Origin: an uncultured Collinsella sp.
Lineage (GTDB): Bacteria > Actinomycetota > Coriobacteriia > Coriobacteriales > Coriobacteriaceae
Direction: 5' to 3'
DNA length: 7,533 bases
Assembly: GCA_900555355.1 (NCBI GenBank)
Contig: USKV01000063.1
Coordinates: 1-7,533 of the forward strand
The position numbers were made by a program, and so were the translations under genes. Positions within the stretch are counted from its first letter, which is position 1. Each line of letters starts with the position of its first letter. This document shows, piece after piece, positions 7,301-7,533 of the stretch. The notes under the pieces are model-generated. The model had not been told where the DNA came from, ran no database searches, and saw only the letters and a program-made list of their open reading frames with translations.

Positions 7301-7533
7301 CGGGTGGCCCTTTCAAGACCTTTACGTACTATGTGCGCGAGGAAACCGACGGTTCGCAGTTCTCGCACTACACGTACGACCACTCGGTCTACAAGTTCAC
7401 GGTTGTGCCAACGTATGACACCGAAAAAGGAGAGATCAACTGTAAGGTGACCTACAAGAAGGGAATCGTTGACTCCAAGGGCGATTGGACAGCAGACCCC
7501 AAAGCCGAAGAACGGACGTTCATCGACACCTCC
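4357..7533 (+). CDS. Large secreted surface protein (adhesin-like), beta-helix plus Spy0128-like pilin domains, 3' end outside window
   Basis: An uninterrupted frame of 1059 codons has no stop before the window ends. GGGGAGGAG (4342-4350) lies 6 bases before ATG 4357. Residues 1-45 form a signal peptide: a Lys/Arg-rich start, a hydrophobic core, and a likely cut after AIA (43-45). Residues about 50-130 are an acidic Ser/Thr/Asp/Glu-rich linker. Residues about 131-725 carry repeated Gly-Asn-rich turns (GGxIxGN, GGGVYA, ITNN) typical of a right-handed beta-helix. Residues about 729-898 look like a Spy0128/FctA pilin domain, with GEFKF, VEVPG (E811), YDKTIY and the closing FTNK (N898), so an internal Lys-Asn isopeptide bond is likely. 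A second such domain starts near 905 (MKEFTLQL, YYVREE, YDHSVYKFTV) and is cut by the window. A sortase signal would be expected beyond the edge. The protein probably binds host or mucus ligands. A nine-G run at codons 58-61 may switch it on and off. Confidence 0.9.
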   Translation, partial: MKANSDKSKQSKKATRRVLAGVLCGASVLSLVLSLVMPPISQAIANDAQTVSTEETVMGGGSSSESTDVENTNNGDTDNQNSDDAEGGETGDDVQSEGLSEEDSQDEDAEQTADDASNEGAIPPVAEDATEYTLINSADDLSHYLQNDKKAGKYRLNLDIEYASDITLGQGETTIDLNGHKIKHSGVEPGKSPNMSMFNVPEGATLTIEDLQQAADNKFEQDGDKNGNLAKLDYDGTTPSKLTYYVTDSTSSATATTETLFKHEVAINGAIVGTTAHSTMRLINVCGGTFNLQSGVLTTNQDANVRHLIYADNGSTVSMSGGYVCGASMGSDGAGAGIHVEGSTLDEGSTLEISGGVIAGNYAPSGGGVYARNSTVHMVGGIISGNGTNNSQSGFGAGICAENSNVAITDGHITNNKYQHYDDSHKGNGCHGGGGIAAFNGGSLAIAGGYITGNYSAEAGGGVYAGAWNSALSGFTFSGGTIASNVAQNSEGGGIRISAPTVGDFNVSDKKAYITNNTTNTTNDWGGGGVFVQGSSEQGIKSASLNIYNALITNNHANGFGGGFAACPTGKTAITDTNGIAVFGNSDGNSDGGYNRSGGTHEKTDDKDWLPNNKGGEITEDFKNAGHKDLFLIRDSTNSEYIAAVTGQMLGGGAASWSGTIDGHTATIGKYDGAQARYMIGLRSDSSVDDQNVAKGLASLYITGNESNVHGGGIMTNGNVVAGSTTRVSVYPKMKLNGIKKLTGRALYAGEFKFQLLKPGKGGKAPSFNDGKLQLNDCSVVDTVENDENGKFTFDLGEVYADDDLVYYLVEVPGTDKDVAYDKTIYKIDPEIVKDEEKSHDVLDIKYTYYKVRSVSVTKVKNDGAGARTSETESATIAATEGENAVNFALTSGATFTNKCPSRSWTPNATKVVEGGEMKEFTLQLAKDSKFQDIIGTAVTTSGKDTKQTLLFKDTTDKNKKVELKYSLSDIRNNPDDPDGSTGGPFKTFTYYVREETDGSQFSHYTYDHSVYKFTVVPTYDTEKGEINCKVTYKKGIVDSKGDWTADPKAEERTFIDTS
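4530..4538 (+). repeat. Poly-G tract (G9), candidate phase-variation switch
   Basis: Nine consecutive G lie inside the surface protein gene, just after the signal peptide, and encode the end of Met58 through Gly61. With eight G the frame meets TAG at 4562-4564. With ten G it meets TGA at 4548-4550. Nine keeps the whole frame open. This is the layout of slipped-strand contingency loci known in surface genes of other bacteria. Confidence 0.75.
5377..5412 (+). repeat. 18-base tandem duplication in the beta-helix
   Basis: Two adjacent 18-base units (5377-5394 and 5395-5412) differ only at their last base. They encode EGSTLD followed by EGSTLE. The insertion is in frame and adds six residues to one turn of the helix, which suggests recent slippage or duplication. 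Confidence 0.85.
6106..6132 (+). repeat. 12-base tandem repeat in the beta-helix
   Basis: The unit GGTAATTCTGAC occurs twice in perfect tandem (6106-6117, 6118-6129), followed by another GGT. It encodes GNSDGNSDG in a loop. It is in frame, so copy-number change would alter length without breaking the protein. Confidence 0.85.

Overview
The window reads as chromosomal DNA of a GC-rich Gram-positive gut actinobacterium, most likely Collinsella or a close relative in Coriobacteriia. That placement is an inference. It rests on GC-rich codon use in the first half, purine-rich Shine-Dalgarno sites, copies of a GGGGCCAGGCACC-type intergenic palindrome, and a Gram-positive surface protein with Spy0128-like pilin domains. 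All genes supported here lie on the plus strand.

Left part (1-1256): a fused MoaC-MobB molybdenum cofactor gene. Its first codons are unreliable, because bases 1-153 are an inverted second copy of the early moaC sequence (about 94% identical, 7-base loop, all nine differences synonymous). This looks like a fold-back chimera at a contig end rather than a working gene start. Middle part (1257-3850): an MFS efflux-type transporter, then a Cof-type HAD phosphatase. Each of the three genes is followed by a palindromic repeat of one family, and the two best copies double as likely terminators. Promoter-like -35 boxes for the next gene start exactly at their right-hand ends. A larger hairpin that overlaps the transporter stop codon shares its outer ends with this family.

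Right part (3851-7533): an AT-rich gene-free stretch of about 500 bases, then the first 1059 codons of a large secreted surface protein. It has a signal peptide, an acidic Ser/Asp/Glu-rich linker, a Gly/Asn-rich right-handed beta-helix and two Spy0128-like isopeptide pilin domains, and it runs off the window. Just after the signal peptide it carries an uninterrupted run of nine G. Losing or gaining one G gives a stop within 4 to 9 codons, so the gene is a strong candidate for phase-variable on/off expression. This is the most interesting point in the window.

The three left-hand genes look like independent housekeeping or accessory units rather than one operon. The adhesin and its AT-rich upstream region look compositionally distinct and were probably acquired or are fast-evolving.
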